Assembly (NCBI GenBank): GCA_020809705.1
Contig: CP085834.1
Location: 2,108,001 to 2,172,000 of the forward strand
From: Calonectria ilicicola
Lineage: Eukaryota > Ascomycota > Sordariomycetes > Hypocreales > Nectriaceae
DNA: 64,000 nt
Direction: 5' to 3'
Program-made: the position numbers and the translations under genes
Notes under the pieces: model-generated
The model's input: only the letters and a program-made list of their open reading frames with translations
What the model was told of the DNA's origin: nothing
Databases searched by the model: none
Shown: positions 24,304-36,223 of the stretch, piece by piece
How positions within the stretch are numbered: the first letter of the stretch is position 1
Layout: every line of letters begins with the position of its first letter

Positions 24304-24906
24304 ATGCAGTTTAACATTGTGGCTTTGATCTTGGCTGCCGCCTCCCAGGGGTAAGAAATTTAGTCTATGGTTAAGCTGTGAGATTTGAAGAGCACTTCAC
24401 TGACGCGGCCGCCGCCTTTAGTGTTCTTGCTGATTTACACGACTCCCTCGTCTGTGTCAGTGGCAATACTGTCAACACGTAAGTCTTTTGTAAAGGAAAT
24501 GGAATTTAGATCCATATGATTCCAAGAAAAAGAAGCTAAAGGTCCAATGATAGCGATGCCACTCGTTGCGCTTGTAACCTCTACCGCCAAAGAAACACTG
24601 GAAACAATCAGTGGGACCAATGCCCGGATTGTACTTTTGTATGTTGAATCATTGAATTTCTCACGCATACCACACTAGGCTGGACTAATATATCAATAGG
24701 ATGGTACTAGCTGCCGATCATCTGGATTGTAAGTATTTTGCATCACACAAACGCCTTGCTCACCATTACTAATACTTTATAGCCATCTTGGAGGTGATGA
24801 GGTAAGCTTGAACTGGAAATAATAGTGAATTCAAGACGACTCTAATGCGAAATAGATGCATCATTATTGCACTGAGCGATGCGGTGCTACCGGATCTCAG
24901 GGTTAG
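24304..24906 (+). CDS. Small secreted cysteine-rich protein (six exons)
   Basis: Too fragmented to show as an ORF. I join 24304-24350, 24422-24478, 24542-24638, 24700-24728, 24783-24801 and 24856-24906. Donors are GTAAGA, GTAAGT, GTATGT, GTAAGT and GTAAGC; every acceptor is AG; all phases agree; the total is 300 nt, or 99 residues. Residues 1-20 form a signal peptide (QFNIVALILAAASQGVLA). The mature part has eight cysteines spaced as VCV, RCAC, QCPDC, SCR and HYCTERC, consistent with four disulphides. The start is in good context (CACCATG) after a CT-rich leader. I do not recognise the family; it has the size and cysteine pattern of fungal secreted effectors or surface proteins. Its product and role are unproven. 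Confidence 0.8.
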
Positions 24907-25166
24907 AAGTTTCTAAAAAACGGAGACTAAAAGCACGAGGATCCCCATTTTCGACTTTTTGTGCTGAGTTGAGTGGCAAATTCACGGCAAGAGGAGATCC
25001 TCTGTGTAGATTGAGATCCAGGGATGTAGAAACGCGATATTTAGGGTCTCTACGGCACTGAAGTGTAGTCTAACTAATTTATCTTCATTCAAATGGACAA
25101 ATATAAATGAAGTGAATTCCAGAAGTACACCTAATAGTGCCAACCTGAGCTTCCTTTAGCTTGGGG

Positions 25167-26517
25167 TTATTCATTTCCAGACATTACCAAATGGCTCGCT
25201 AGGGCCCATATTCTATACCTATTTCGCAAACCCCACGGCATAGATGCTAGCCATGGCTCATCTCCGCTAATGTTACTTTCTTTAAGCGATAGCTGTTGAG
25301 CCAAACCTCTCCAATTATGATGGTTTGGTGGGGGAGGTTGAGAATCCTGTCCCGCCAATACTTGCCAGCTCTGGCGGAATACATCCACGTCCCATAGATA
25401 TGGAATCGCACCGCTATCCAAAAGTCGTGATTGCCAAAAGACCTGATCGAGGGCGAGCTGCGATGCCAAGGTCTTTGAGCATTGCCGAAGACGAAGGACG
25501 GAAGGTGTCGGGAGGAACGTTATAATGAGATCTAATATCTCTAAAGGCAGGTGTGTTAGGTAACAGGGTGAGGTAATTTGGCTTTTGAGGGAGATTCTGG
25601 CGCCAATTGCTGAGCTGGACATTTCAGATAACTTCGTTTCAAATCGGGCGTTTGAAAGCAAGTCTGAAAAAAATGAGCCAAGATCGAATATATCTACTGG
25701 ATCATTGCAGTACCACTTCGTTGGTTAGCGTTTTGACGATATAACGGATGTGGCTATATTTCAGTGAACAAACCTCGTTCATCCTGGTCGATATCCAGCC
25801 TTCATAAGACCAGAATTCCCTGGCACCGTGGTAGTCATGGTCAAATTCTAAACCATAACTCATATAGTCAACAGAGACACAGTAGCCTGATTCCTTGACA
25901 TCTGTTCTCAACATTTTCTTATTATGAGCAAATTGAGCACACATGGACCTGTAGGTGGTGGTAAGGCTAACTGAAGATGACGATGGTTGTGATAGTTCTG
26001 ATCGCCATTTGATTGCATGGTTGAGAATGTTTAGACAGTTTTCGTGAAGCGGGAAAAGCACATCTCCACTACCGTTAGTTCCAGTCGATGCCAACACACG
26101 AAACGGGTTACTGCCGAGCCGGAAATAGAACCCATCAGTGTTGGCCCAATTTGCGGGCTCAGAGATGAAAATGCCTTGGACACTAGATTCGTTATTAGGC
26201 CTGTACGAGTAGTATTAGCGAGAGGCACATCTTGGTTCATTTAGACCGGATTTAATTACATTTGGCCGAGAGGAGTTGCGAAATCCACCAGGCACGAAGT
26301 GGTGCCAACCAGCCGAATCCTATGCAACCACTTCCGGTATCATTAGTGAGCCGTGTATTGGGAATAAATCCGCTACAGATGGTCTTCTCACTTGTTTGGT
26401 ACCGTCTTCTAAAGGGTTATCAGCCGCCCAGCGGTTCTCGTCGTCCAAAGCTTCGTCGTTTGGGGGGATTTCAAAGGGGCAACCACAGAGAATACAGTAA
26501 ACGAAAGGGAACCCCAT
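25167..26517 (-). CDS. F-box domain protein
   Basis: Four exons, 26517-26392, 26330-26260, 26200-25774 and 25715-25167, giving 390 residues with phases in agreement. The N-terminus (GFPFVYCILCGCPFEIPP) and the WLHRIRLVGTT segment after the first intron are typical of a large family of Sordariomycete F-box proteins with an N-terminal Cys motif. The F-box lies at about 261-310: LTHLPLEILDLIITFLPTPS, then the VLRLRQCSKTLASQLALD helix and VFWQSRLL. Such proteins recruit substrates to SCF ubiquitin ligases; the substrate is unknown. The first donor is less certain (GTGAGA at 26391, or a later GTAGCG). Third intron: donor GTTTGT at 25773; acceptor at 25716, before WYCNDPVDIF. No premature stop. Confidence 0.83.
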
Positions 26518-29500
26518 CTTGAAAGCAAGGAGAGTAATCTATGGTGGCTTCTTCGTTTGGGATTGGGGAAGCTGAATAGAATTCAGGTGGATATGACACG
26601 AGAGATTTGATATGAGGCTCGGAGAGCACTACTGATACTGAAATGTAAGGACTAAGTAAGGGATAATTGATTTTGGTATGTGAAAGATGGGAATTTAATC
26701 TCCTAAGACCACGTTAACTAGTGTCCGTTAAAGCAAGCGGGTGATATCACCTACGGATCATATTCGAAGCTAATTGTGCACGGAATTTAGCCCTAGAATC
26801 TGAAATTGAGAGTTGGAAGGAACCTTGTTTCTATTACCTAAGGAGCGGTCAACTTGGTGTTTTATAGCTCATCAAGCTGCCTCCTATTGTGGGGTTGCGC
26901 GAGTCATGGACGGGTTGGTTGGCCTCACCTCTTTAGCTTTACTATGTTAATTCCTACATTGGGTCCGGTACTTAATTTTTAGATATCGTAGGTGTTTTGT
27001 TTTCTTAGTTACGTCCGGAATCGTGGCCAGAATCTTGCTACTTGCCCCTCGTTTCGCCGGCTTTTTAAACATAACAGCAATTTTTGCTAATCCTGCTACG
27101 AGCTTCAGCAACTTCATCTTGCAAACGCAACTGGAATGAATAAAAATGAAAACATTTGTGGATGGCAACTCTCACAGCGTCCAAGAATCTATCCCTGGGT
27201 CAACAACCCCACACCCCTGGTTCTCGAATGAACTTTTAAAGTTTACATCTGCGCTTGTGAAATCAGCTCTGATATCAGAAAGGATTGTTTATATGCACCG
27301 CCTTGCCTCAACTGCCTATGGAGATCTATGGAAAATGCCTTGAGCAGTCTTAATAACTTGAGTGGTGATCGCTGTGGAGGTTCATGCAAATTAGCGGGTT
27401 TGTCCAGTGAGGCGTCAAGCAAAAGTTAACCATAGCCAACATAGTTTCTCGTGCACTATACTGCAGGCTTAAGACCTTAGATAAAGTAAATAATAGCGTA
27501 TACCACATGTAGCTTCCGTTTTCTTGATGATGGTCACTCGCTGACGGAAGCCTCCGTGAAAAGAGAGGCAAGCGATTTCTCTGCTTCGGCAATTGAAGTC
27601 TGCCCAAAGGAGCCAAACCTTTTTTCTTTGGTAGCTGGTTGGCCTAAGATACTTGTGGAAACGTAAACGTAAATCACAATAATGAAGTGGCGAGTTGGTT
27701 GGTTTGACTGTGTACTATGTTGTGATATTTAAACCCATAATAGAACGTGCTCGAAACGGTAGATTCCGGGGTCCAGACCCTTCCAAACTCCACAATAGAA
27801 TGCATCTAGGAGCTTGAAGTTTTAACTGGATTATTGGAGAGCATCTTACTGATAGGCGAGATGAACCAATATTTAGCTCACATTTCTCAAATTCTACGCT
27901 CTTCCCACCTACCCCTCCTATGTCATGAAGAGAGTTAACTAAGTTTCGGGTCCTGGAAAGGCTGGATTCGTAGCGATGAAAAAAGGCCCTAACAATTTTG
28001 ATGGGCCTATGTTCAAGCCTTGATAAACACATGCTTAATGGGTACTTTTTTAGGATCTGTCGGCAGCAAGATCCAAATTTTCAAATCGATTCGCATTGTA
28101 GTAGAGAGCTTGAGCTTGGATTAAGTCAAGACATTCTCGAGGAAAACTATCTACTACTTTTGATATGCATAAAATTACGAAAGCTTCGGTGACTAGTGGA
28201 AAATTAACAAGTAACGAGCATACAGTCCGCCTTGACTTTACCTAGAGCCGAGTCGAACGACAACAACCACTTGCAGTTGATAGTGACTCGACAGCTTCAG
28301 CCTCTCCGGCCTGCCAATTATGGCATCGTTTAACTTGGAGTTGATGGCTGTCTGTTTGGAGTAAAGAGTAGTAGGACTTTTAACAGTTATCCATAATCTC
28401 AACTTGTTGGTAGAATGAGGATACGAATAGACGGCATGTATTTCATTGGACTCCATGTGAACAACAACGGCCTGGTTACAAGCTCATGCGTCACCACAGC
28501 ATCACCTAATTCGCTTTTGTCGTGCTGAAATGTCAATGAATCCTTCATGTGCGGTTTTTTCTTCAAAGTTGGCGTGATTCATCATCAGTTTACGTCCACT
28601 GTCTAGCCCGCATCAAGCCACACCGGCACGAAGAGCTGCAGTAGTACGTATCTCGAGAAATAAATGCCGCATGCCAGTTAATGGATGCAAAAATCATCGT
28701 GGCGTTGATTGAGAGGGGACTATTTGGAACATGTTCACGGTGGCGAATGGGTCATGTTGATGTCAATAGGTTTTCTCCTCAGCGCTACTGGGCTTTGTAC
28801 AAAGATGGCTTGAATAGATTCAAAATGTAGACTTTTTACATAATGATGAACCCAAATGTATTCAATGTGTCCTGCTGTTCAGTTGTTGATCCAAGGCTAG
28901 GGTACACTAGACCTGTGATGCTCAAAACGTTGGTGCTGCGCTCGTTGCTTTTTGGTTTTTACATGCCCAAGCTGAATGGCTACTTGATGCGTCACAGGCT
29001 TACTCCGGTGAGACATATTTTTCGGCTAGATGATTTGAGAATGACGATTGGCTGTGGGCATAAATTTCCTGGCTCCGCTGAGACTGTTGTTATGCCATGT
29101 TGAACAACTTCTTGACTGGTGCTGACACTTACAATTCGAAATTAAAGATACAGAGGAAATGTTTGGGAAATTGGTTTATACGCAACACCTCGTTCCAACT
29201 GGGAGTAGAGGGCGCTTTACTTTGACTTAAACTTTGACAGCTCGGTTTTCCTGGGCACATGACGCGTCTCGACCCGTCGGCTCGGGATCATATTCCTTGC
29301 CTAAGGCATGAAAGTTTCATCTTGCTTTTGTGGTTTTTGGCCTCGACACAAGCGGACACGAGCGGACACGAGCCTGGACTCTGTCTGCCTGAACATGCAG
29401 GCAGCAATTCGTCATGACATGTGCCGTGCTCATGGGTCCATTCCGCCTCCAACGGAGTTTACCGGCATGAGAAAAAGCACAGTAGACAACATCCCAATTG

Positions 29501-30271
29501 CCGCACCCGCTGTACCCGAGGCTTGGAGATGATAGACTAAAACACCATGGTTGATGTAGGCACAAAAGCCAGTGTGGTTTGCCACGATGCTCAGACACTT
29601 TGACAGGCAGAGAGCAAGGGGCCTTCAAGATCCGGGGCACAGGACTCACACCCGATTGGGCCGGGAGCTCCCATTAGCGCAGGACAGCAACATGTCAAGG
29701 GTTTCACCATTACTGTGCAAGTCCAAGCGCTCAGGCATGCCTGTCACCGGTGACATTCCTTAATTTGCCACGGCTGCAGAAGAACATGAAAGAGGGAAAT
29801 AGTGGGGCCTCGCCACCAGGGAAAAGAAATACAACTTATTCCCTGAGCAGCCATAAGCCCTGATATTCGGATTTCTTCGTATTGACGCTGCGAAACACGG
29901 AATCCAGCTGCTTGGGTCTTGGGGGCGGTTGAGAGAGTCAGTCATCTACGCCATTGACAATGAACTGAGCCATTGGGCGCCGCTGTTACACTTTGGCCAG
30001 AAAGCATTGGTTGAAGTGTGTTGCCTCGAAGAGAGGGCTGAACGCCGATCCCCAAACCTGGTTTGAAGGCGCCAGCCACGTCCCAAAAGCTCACCGAGTG
30101 AACGACATGGGAATCGGTCGGGATACAAAGTACAATGCCATTTGAGTATTTATAATCGATCGTTGTTCCTATCCCCGCAGCAATATCGAGAAACACTCCA
30201 GATTAGGCCTCTCTGCGCCCGCAAATGAGCCCAAGCGTTCCAAACTCGCTATCAAGTCTCTTACCACTACC
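26518..30271. other. Gene-free stretch of about 3.7 kb
   Basis: Scattered open frames of 60-110 codons on both strands (for example 26947-27168, 28843-29103, 29308-29532, 29317-29649, 30169-30492) show no start context, splice pairing or motif that convinces me. A short direct repeat of CGGACACGAG occurs at about 29,352-29,371. The last 200 bases are the promoter of the rhodopsin-like gene. Confidence 0.5.
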
Positions 30272-31785
30272 ATGAATTCAACACACAAAGCCATCGTGGG
30301 TGCGTTCCCGCCACCCCCTGGCGTGACACCAAACTTTACGAATCCCGAATCCATCAGCTCTCGCCTTGTGCTCACTGCAGTGCTCTGCCCGGTATTTACG
30401 ATTCTCATTGTTCTGCTGCGCCTATATACCAGCCGTTTTATCGTTAAACGCTGGCACTTGGATGATTGTAGGAACTCACTGAGAAAGGACATCGGAAGAA
30501 TTCTTGCTAACGCAGTAGCCTAGCCTGTATTGTGATTTCATTGGTAATAGACCTGGTATCCGCGCTGTCACCCAAAGTACCTACTAATGGATCCATCTCT
30601 AGCTATTTGCGATCGGTTACTCTGTCGTAAACCTCTTGCGTAGGTCCATCCCTTGAAGAAAGAGAAATCTAACCTCACATTGACAACGCGTGTAGAGACT
30701 AAAAACGGCGTTGGTGTTCACATTTGGAACGTACCCAGTGCAAGTTTTGGCAGATTCATGCTGGTGAGATCTCGAATCCTCCTCGTTTATCCCGATTCTT
30801 TCTAATAGGACTTGCAATTTAGCTCGGAGCTATTCCGGCCGCACTTACGTACAACTTGTCTACCTTATTCACGAAAGTTTCCATCCTCCATTTCTATTTA
30901 CGTTTCTCTCAAGACCGAGCATTCAAAATTGCCACATATTTTGTCATGTTTGTTGCTGTGGGGTACTCACTCGCAGCAGCCTTCGCATTTGTATACATGT
31001 GTCGTCCTATACCACGATATTGGGATGCGACCAGGCCAGGGTCATGTTTAAATGTGGGCAACGCGTTCATCAGCTCTGCCGCCTTGAACGCTGCCACGGA
31101 CATTATCATCTTATGCCTACCTATCTGGCTGTTACAACCACTTCGCATGCGACCGCTTCAAAAGATTGGCGTGGCACTGGTAATGATGGCAGGCGGGTTG
31201 TAAGTTTTCAATTTCCTCCGACATTGCCGTCTTACACTCCAAACTAGGGCATCTTTTGGGGTGAGCAATACATCTGACTTGCATTAGCGTCTGCGCCGTG
31301 AGCATTATCAGATTGGCGGCTATTCCATCTGGACTTCACGACACTGACGTGACGTGGCGATATGTCATAAATTTGATCTGGTGGTACAGTTCATACCCAA
31401 GCCGATTTGTTGGTAGGCTTTCTGACCTTGATGAAACAGTATTGTTGAAATGTACTGTGGAATAATTTGCGCTTGTTTGCCTTGCTTGAGAGCATTTTTC
31501 AAACACCATTTCCCAGATTTGGTTGCCTTTCGGCCGCGCTCCGACGCACGGCTCTCCACTATTATCCCGAGCTTCATACAACATCCGCAACAGTCAAGAG
31601 AGGCCCATGCAAGCGCCAATAAGAAACCATGGTTGGGTAGAAGTATGCTATCAAAGGCGAAGCCCGACGACACGGCGAGTATGGAAGCCTGCAATCCCAA
31701 TGGTGTGCCGCTGGTCGGCGTAGACGTTGATCTCGTAGAGAAGGCCCTGGCGCGAGACCGGTCCGATGGAGAGGCTTCTTCCTAA
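30272..31785 (+). CDS. Rhodopsin-domain integral membrane protein (PTH11/SAT4-like)
   Basis: Seven exons: 30272-30467, 30524-30543, 30603-30639, 30696-30763, 30823-31199, 31288-31383 and 31440-31785. Phases agree and give 379 residues. Family signatures are assembled across the joins: TILIVLLRLYTSRFIV in helix 1, NGVGVHIWNVP, LFTKVSILHFYLRF, RYWDATRPGSCLN, LNAATDIIILCLPIW and IVEMYCGIICACLPCLRAFF. Seven helices are expected. The cytoplasmic tail is polar and charged. This is the fungal rhodopsin-like family often found beside secreted-enzyme or metabolite genes; some members are GPCR-like sensors. Exons 2 and 3 (20 and 37 nt) are the least certain joins. Ligand unknown. Confidence 0.83.
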
Positions 31786-32390
31786 AAGAGGCTACTACAT
31801 ACATCCTTCTTCGGAGACGTCAAGCATTGGAGGTAGTTTTATTATGGATGGGCTCATAGTTTCATCATTTATGCATCAGACTTAGAATAGAGACGCCTAA
31901 TCTGAAGGTGTGCTTTATTCAGGGCCGCAAGACAAGCTCAGGAGGGCTACATTGTCTTAAGTATCATTAATACATAATATTCAGATTTACTTGTGGTGTG
32001 CTGGAGAAAGCTTGGTTTTATATTTTCCTTTTTGAATCAATCTCTCATTGAACCAGCAACCAACCACATGCCAGTTCGACAACAATGACCGCTGTACCTA
32101 GGCCAGGTGATGCATGACGTCTACTTAATCGATGCGTAACATCGGCAACCTATATGCGAAGCTTGTATCCACACCAATAGTTCCAAACTATAAAACTCCG
32201 TCATCATAGTGGTAGGTCTTTTCTCTTTATAAATGTAAGAACCCTCTCGTCGTTAAGCCAACTCGTGCAGATCTTAGGGTCGTAAGAGCCCACTCTCAAA
32301 ACAAAATTGGAAGCAATCTAGTATTCTAGGTGCCGATAATATCGCCCCATTGCCATATAGAGAATAGTGATAGAATACAAGACAGGAGCT
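31786..32390. other. Intergenic between convergent genes
   Basis: Shared 3' flank of the rhodopsin-like gene and the minus-strand four-helix gene. No further gene seen. Confidence 0.6.
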
Positions 32391-33278
32391 TTAATTGGCC
32401 AATTCACTGTAACCACGTCGGCCAACCATGAAGGAATACGTCTTCCCGGAACGACCACCCGATCGTAGAACCCAAGCCCCAACAACGAGGAATGTGATCA
32501 ATTCGAAGGACGCAACAACAATTCCCATGTACCAGGCGGCGTTCTATTCCATGTCAGAAAGCCTAAGTTCTAAGCTCATTGGAATTAACTCACCATGGCG
32601 CTGCACACTTTTCCTAGGCCAATTTCATTGTGTTTAAAATTTACTTCGACATGTTTGTGACTGCAACTCCAGCCATAGAGCTCGTTCTGTCCGCTACGCA
32701 TTTTGAAAATGACCAAGGACGCCACGAGAACGCCAAGAGGTGCCAGGGGTATAGCGATGGCAATAATTCGAGCAGCAAAAGATTTACCATGGCTGCTTGG
32801 CTAGTATAGTTGGTCAGTATCAAATTGGGTTGGCAGCCGTTGGAAGAGGAGGCCATCAACTTACACTGATCAGACGCCACCACACACAGGCGAGGAGCCC
32901 GAATACAGCAGCAATAGCAGCGGCACCTAGCAGCATATATGTTGGTGTCAGAAACTCTCCATGGGTTGATGGCCAAGCATTTATCACCAGCCCAGAGATC
33001 ACGATGATCTTGTGGTGGCTTGTCGAGTTGTACAGGGCGATAACCTGGGCGAGGAGACCGACGATGGTAAGCGAGACTAGTGTTGAGAGAACTTGCATCA
33101 AAATGACGCTTCCCGACGGCTTGCCTGCTGGCTGAAAGGGTCGTCTGCGCGAAGATAGAGGCTCTGGAACCGACTTTGACGCGTAAGGGAGAGGTTTCAT
33201 GTCCTCAGGGTCAACGTCCACATGCCGCAGAGGCTCGAGGTTTACGCGCTCATTGTCACTCCCGCGCAACGGTCGCAT
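32391..33278 (-). CDS. Four-helix integral membrane protein of unknown function
   Basis: Three exons, 33278-32865, 32800-32594 and 32543-32391, all joined in phase 0, giving 257 residues. The ATG at 33278 follows a TTG-started extension that I reject. A basic, Pro-rich cytosolic N-terminus (SSRRRPFQPAGKPSG) precedes four hydrophobic segments: VLSTLVSLTIVGLLAQVIAL, YMLLGAAAIAAVFGLLACVW, IIAIAIPLAPLGVLVASLVI and MGIVVASFELITFLVVGAWV. Between helices three and four is SGQNELYGWSCSHKHVEVNF. I recognise the general layout of an uncharacterised fungal membrane-protein family but no named one. It is divergent from the Zn2Cys6 regulator, so the two may share a promoter. Confidence 0.75.
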
Positions 33279-33891
33279 CTTGTGTAAGATGGCCAAGGCC
33301 AATATTGGAGATTGGAAATAATTGATTGATGGAGGGAGAGAGGGAGGGGGGAGGGAGGGAAGAGGGTACGTGCTGCAAGCGACGAGTTAGCTCTTGTGCT
33401 TCTGAGCTGGTCTCTGGGAGATATACCTACATATACGAATGGGTGGGAAGCAAGGAGAAATAAGCGGGATTTGACTATCTGCTCTCGTGGGATTGACGGC
33501 GTCTTAATGGGCAGCGGCCATGGCGATTGATGAGTAGATGGCCTGTCCTGTAACCATGTTGCTTACAGAGTTGGACTGCTGTGGCGGGGCTGAGTGGGGG
33601 GTCCAGCTGGCGCCAATCCTCGGGTGCTCCTGGTGCCGGCAGTGCCAAAATCTGACGAGAGCACGTCCATGATTGACTAGACGCATCTCGGCCGTGGCTA
33701 GTTTGAGTGGCTAGTCCAGCTCGGCGAAAATGACTTCCTTGCTGGGTTATGTAATCTTCTGTCTCTTGATCGCCGAAGCGTTAGCTCTTTGCTTTCGCCT
33801 TTTCTCCGACCTCTGCGCTGCCAACCAACGCTGTTCTTGCAAGGGATTTACAGTCGTTCCTTCGGCCTAAATATAGAGATCACCGAGCATC
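33279..33891. promoter_or_regulatory. Divergent promoter region with GA-rich microsatellite
   Basis: 613 bp separate the start codons of the membrane-protein gene (minus) and the Zn2Cys6 regulator (plus). A GGGA/GAGG purine tract lies at about 33,331-33,365. CGG and CCG triplets, the half-sites used by Zn2Cys6 factors, are present but not in an obvious inverted pair. Confidence 0.5.
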
Positions 33892-35881
33892 ATGCAGGGC
33901 ACACACCGAAGGCACAGGCATCCGAGACCACAGACCTCGTGTGTCGTCTGCCACCAACGAAAGGTGAGGTGCGACACAAAAAAGCCTTGCGACCATTGCA
34001 TCAGGCGTGGTCAAGCTACCGAATGCAGGTACAAGGACGAGTCCGAAGGGGTTACCACCACGGTAGAATCCATCCCGAGCCATCACCAGGACTGGGATGT
34101 GGCAGATATGGACTTAGCGGATGTGGATATGACACAGCCTACCGAAGTCCCATCAGGGTCATCACCTTACCCAGCATCTTGGACTCAATCTCTATCTGCA
34201 GCTCCTGATGAGGCAATCCCCCCATCCAGGGACGGCGCTAGTGCATCAGCTGAGACACAACGATCTGAGTCCAGACTGCCGACGCACAATTGGACCCGTG
34301 ATGGACCCGTTCGAGGCCGAAGCCATTCATCATGGGCAGTAAAGCTGGTGAGGATTGATCATGGCGACTGGAACAAGCAAGCGCTCATGCATTCCACTCT
34401 AGTTTGAACCTCTTGTTGCATTCCTGGGTGACAGCAGATATCCAGAACAACGCCGCAAAGACGGAATCCCACTTCTCGAAATGATCCACGAACAATGGAG
34501 ACGGAAAAAACTCCAGGCCAAGGACACCATGGTGTCAGCGAAGCTCTCTGATGAACTTCCACCAACTGCCGTTATTCGAGCACTTGTCGCACGCTATTTC
34601 GAAACCTTCCACACCATATTGCCGACCCTAGATCAAGCCACCTTTACAAACGAGCTCAATTCCCTCCTAGAGAATTCACCAAATGCCCCGGTTCATTTGC
34701 TTGTTCAGGTTATGCTTGTTATCGCCCTTGCGAATGGGACATACCCACCGAGCCAAGCGCCCATCCCTCAGTCGAGAGCCTTTGTTTGGATTGATCTGGC
34801 GTCGTCGGTGCCAACGACAGCACTCGAGCTAGGCGAGTGCAACATTGACATCCTCCGTGTCATTGCGCTTTTGAACACTGCCAAGCAAGCGCTCAAGTTT
34901 AGCGAGACGGCGGATTACATCTACTCAGGCGCTGGTGTCCGATTTGCCATGATGCTAGGCCTCAACCGAGGCCCTGTGCTCCAACCTTGCGAAAAACATA
35001 TTTGGGAATCTGTTCGAGAGTTAGACCTGCATGCCTGCCTCGCCTGTGGCGCTGCCCCGACTGTCCCACCCGGTACTGAGCTAGACTTGACGCCCCACGG
35101 AGATCTAGCTCCGGCAGGCCAACCAATTATTGATGAAGATGGCCTATCAACGGATTCAATCCGTAGAATCCTCAGCCGGTCGCTAAAAACGAGGATAAAA
35201 ATAACCGTGCTCGTCAACACCGAGGAGCAACTGCGGTCCGAAGATGTGATGAATTTGAGCCGTGCGCTAGCGCGAGAAATGGGCCCTGTTTCCAACACCA
35301 CAGCCGTCCCTGAGAATCAACAGGGTTTTGCGTACAAGTATGCGTCGTTTATCTATCATAAATTTTTGGTAGCCCTGCACAGGCCCTTTACCACCTCGCG
35401 CGACCCAGCTTTCTACCTCTCACGGGACATTTCCAGGCACCGAGCGCAGCGCCATTACGGCGACGTATGCACAGCGTTCCGCGACCGCGAAAAAGGCGAC
35501 CCATTTCAGGCCCTAGTGGCAGGAAACGGTACCATTTTTCGAATCGAGGCCATTCAGTCGGCGCTGTGGCTGTCTTTTGAGCTCTACCGTGACGACGACT
35601 ACGACATGTACATGCCAAGCGTTTCTGGCTCTTTAGGGCTGGACAAAGAAGTGATTCGAGAAATGCTCAAAGAAGGAGTTGTGTTTGCAGAAAGAGCGCT
35701 TCGTACGCATGAGCTCGCTGGAGCGGCGTTCATCGTCCCATCTTTAGTACTCCAGCACACGACCGTGCAAAAGACTTGGCCAGCGGGCAGCCAGGGATAT
35801 AATGAAGCGATGGGTAACGCCGGAAAGGCCCTAGCAGATCGATTTACTAATATAGTAGCATTAGATAATAGTGTTAGTTGA
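33892..35881 (+). CDS. Zn2Cys6 fungal transcription factor
   Basis: Two exons, 33892-34347 and 34403-35881 (phase 0, 55-nt intron), giving 644 residues. The binuclear zinc cluster is near the N-terminus at about residues 17-45: SCVVCHQRKVRCD, then PCDHCIRRGQATEC with the six expected cysteines. It is followed by an acidic/Ser-rich linker and a fungal-specific middle homology region (AVIRALVARYFETFHTILP; AGVRFAMMLGLNRGP; RELDLHACLACGAAP). A second frame near 34,300-34,340 reads MDPFEAEAIHHG, which is tempting, but it does not continue in phase across the intron. The target genes are unknown; the flanking membrane-protein and esterase genes are natural candidates. Confidence 0.88.
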
Positions 35882-36223
35882 AGATAGCGTGAGATGATTA
35901 GCCCTGAGTAGGCCATTTGCATACATGAGCGAGGTACACCTGTAAATGAGGATTTGTAAATAATTTATGTATTATTTCCTGTCTGCTTTTCTTTTTCTTT
36001 AAAAGATCTTTTAGGTTGAAGCAGACGCAATCGAACACAATGGAAAGTAAAATGACAAACGCATTGCTCAAAGTCTGATAATATATGTACATGTACTTGC
36101 TTGCATAAGTATGTTATCGAAGATCCTGTCAAATGTGATCTAGACTAGAGCCTGGCATCAAACATAACCTATTGGGCAATCTATAAACGGTAATGGGATT
36201 CTAAAAAGAAGAAGAAGAAAAAA
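35882..36223. other. Intergenic between convergent genes
   Basis: Terminator region shared by the transcription factor and the esterase. AT-rich; a purine-rich run (AAGAAGAAGAAGAAAAAA) lies just downstream of the esterase stop. No gene. Confidence 0.6.

Noticed and set aside
34290..34345. Alternative frame with MDPFEAEAIHHG in the Zn2Cys6 gene
   Set aside because: Attractive composition, but its donor would join the next exon out of phase; the zinc-cluster frame joins cleanly.
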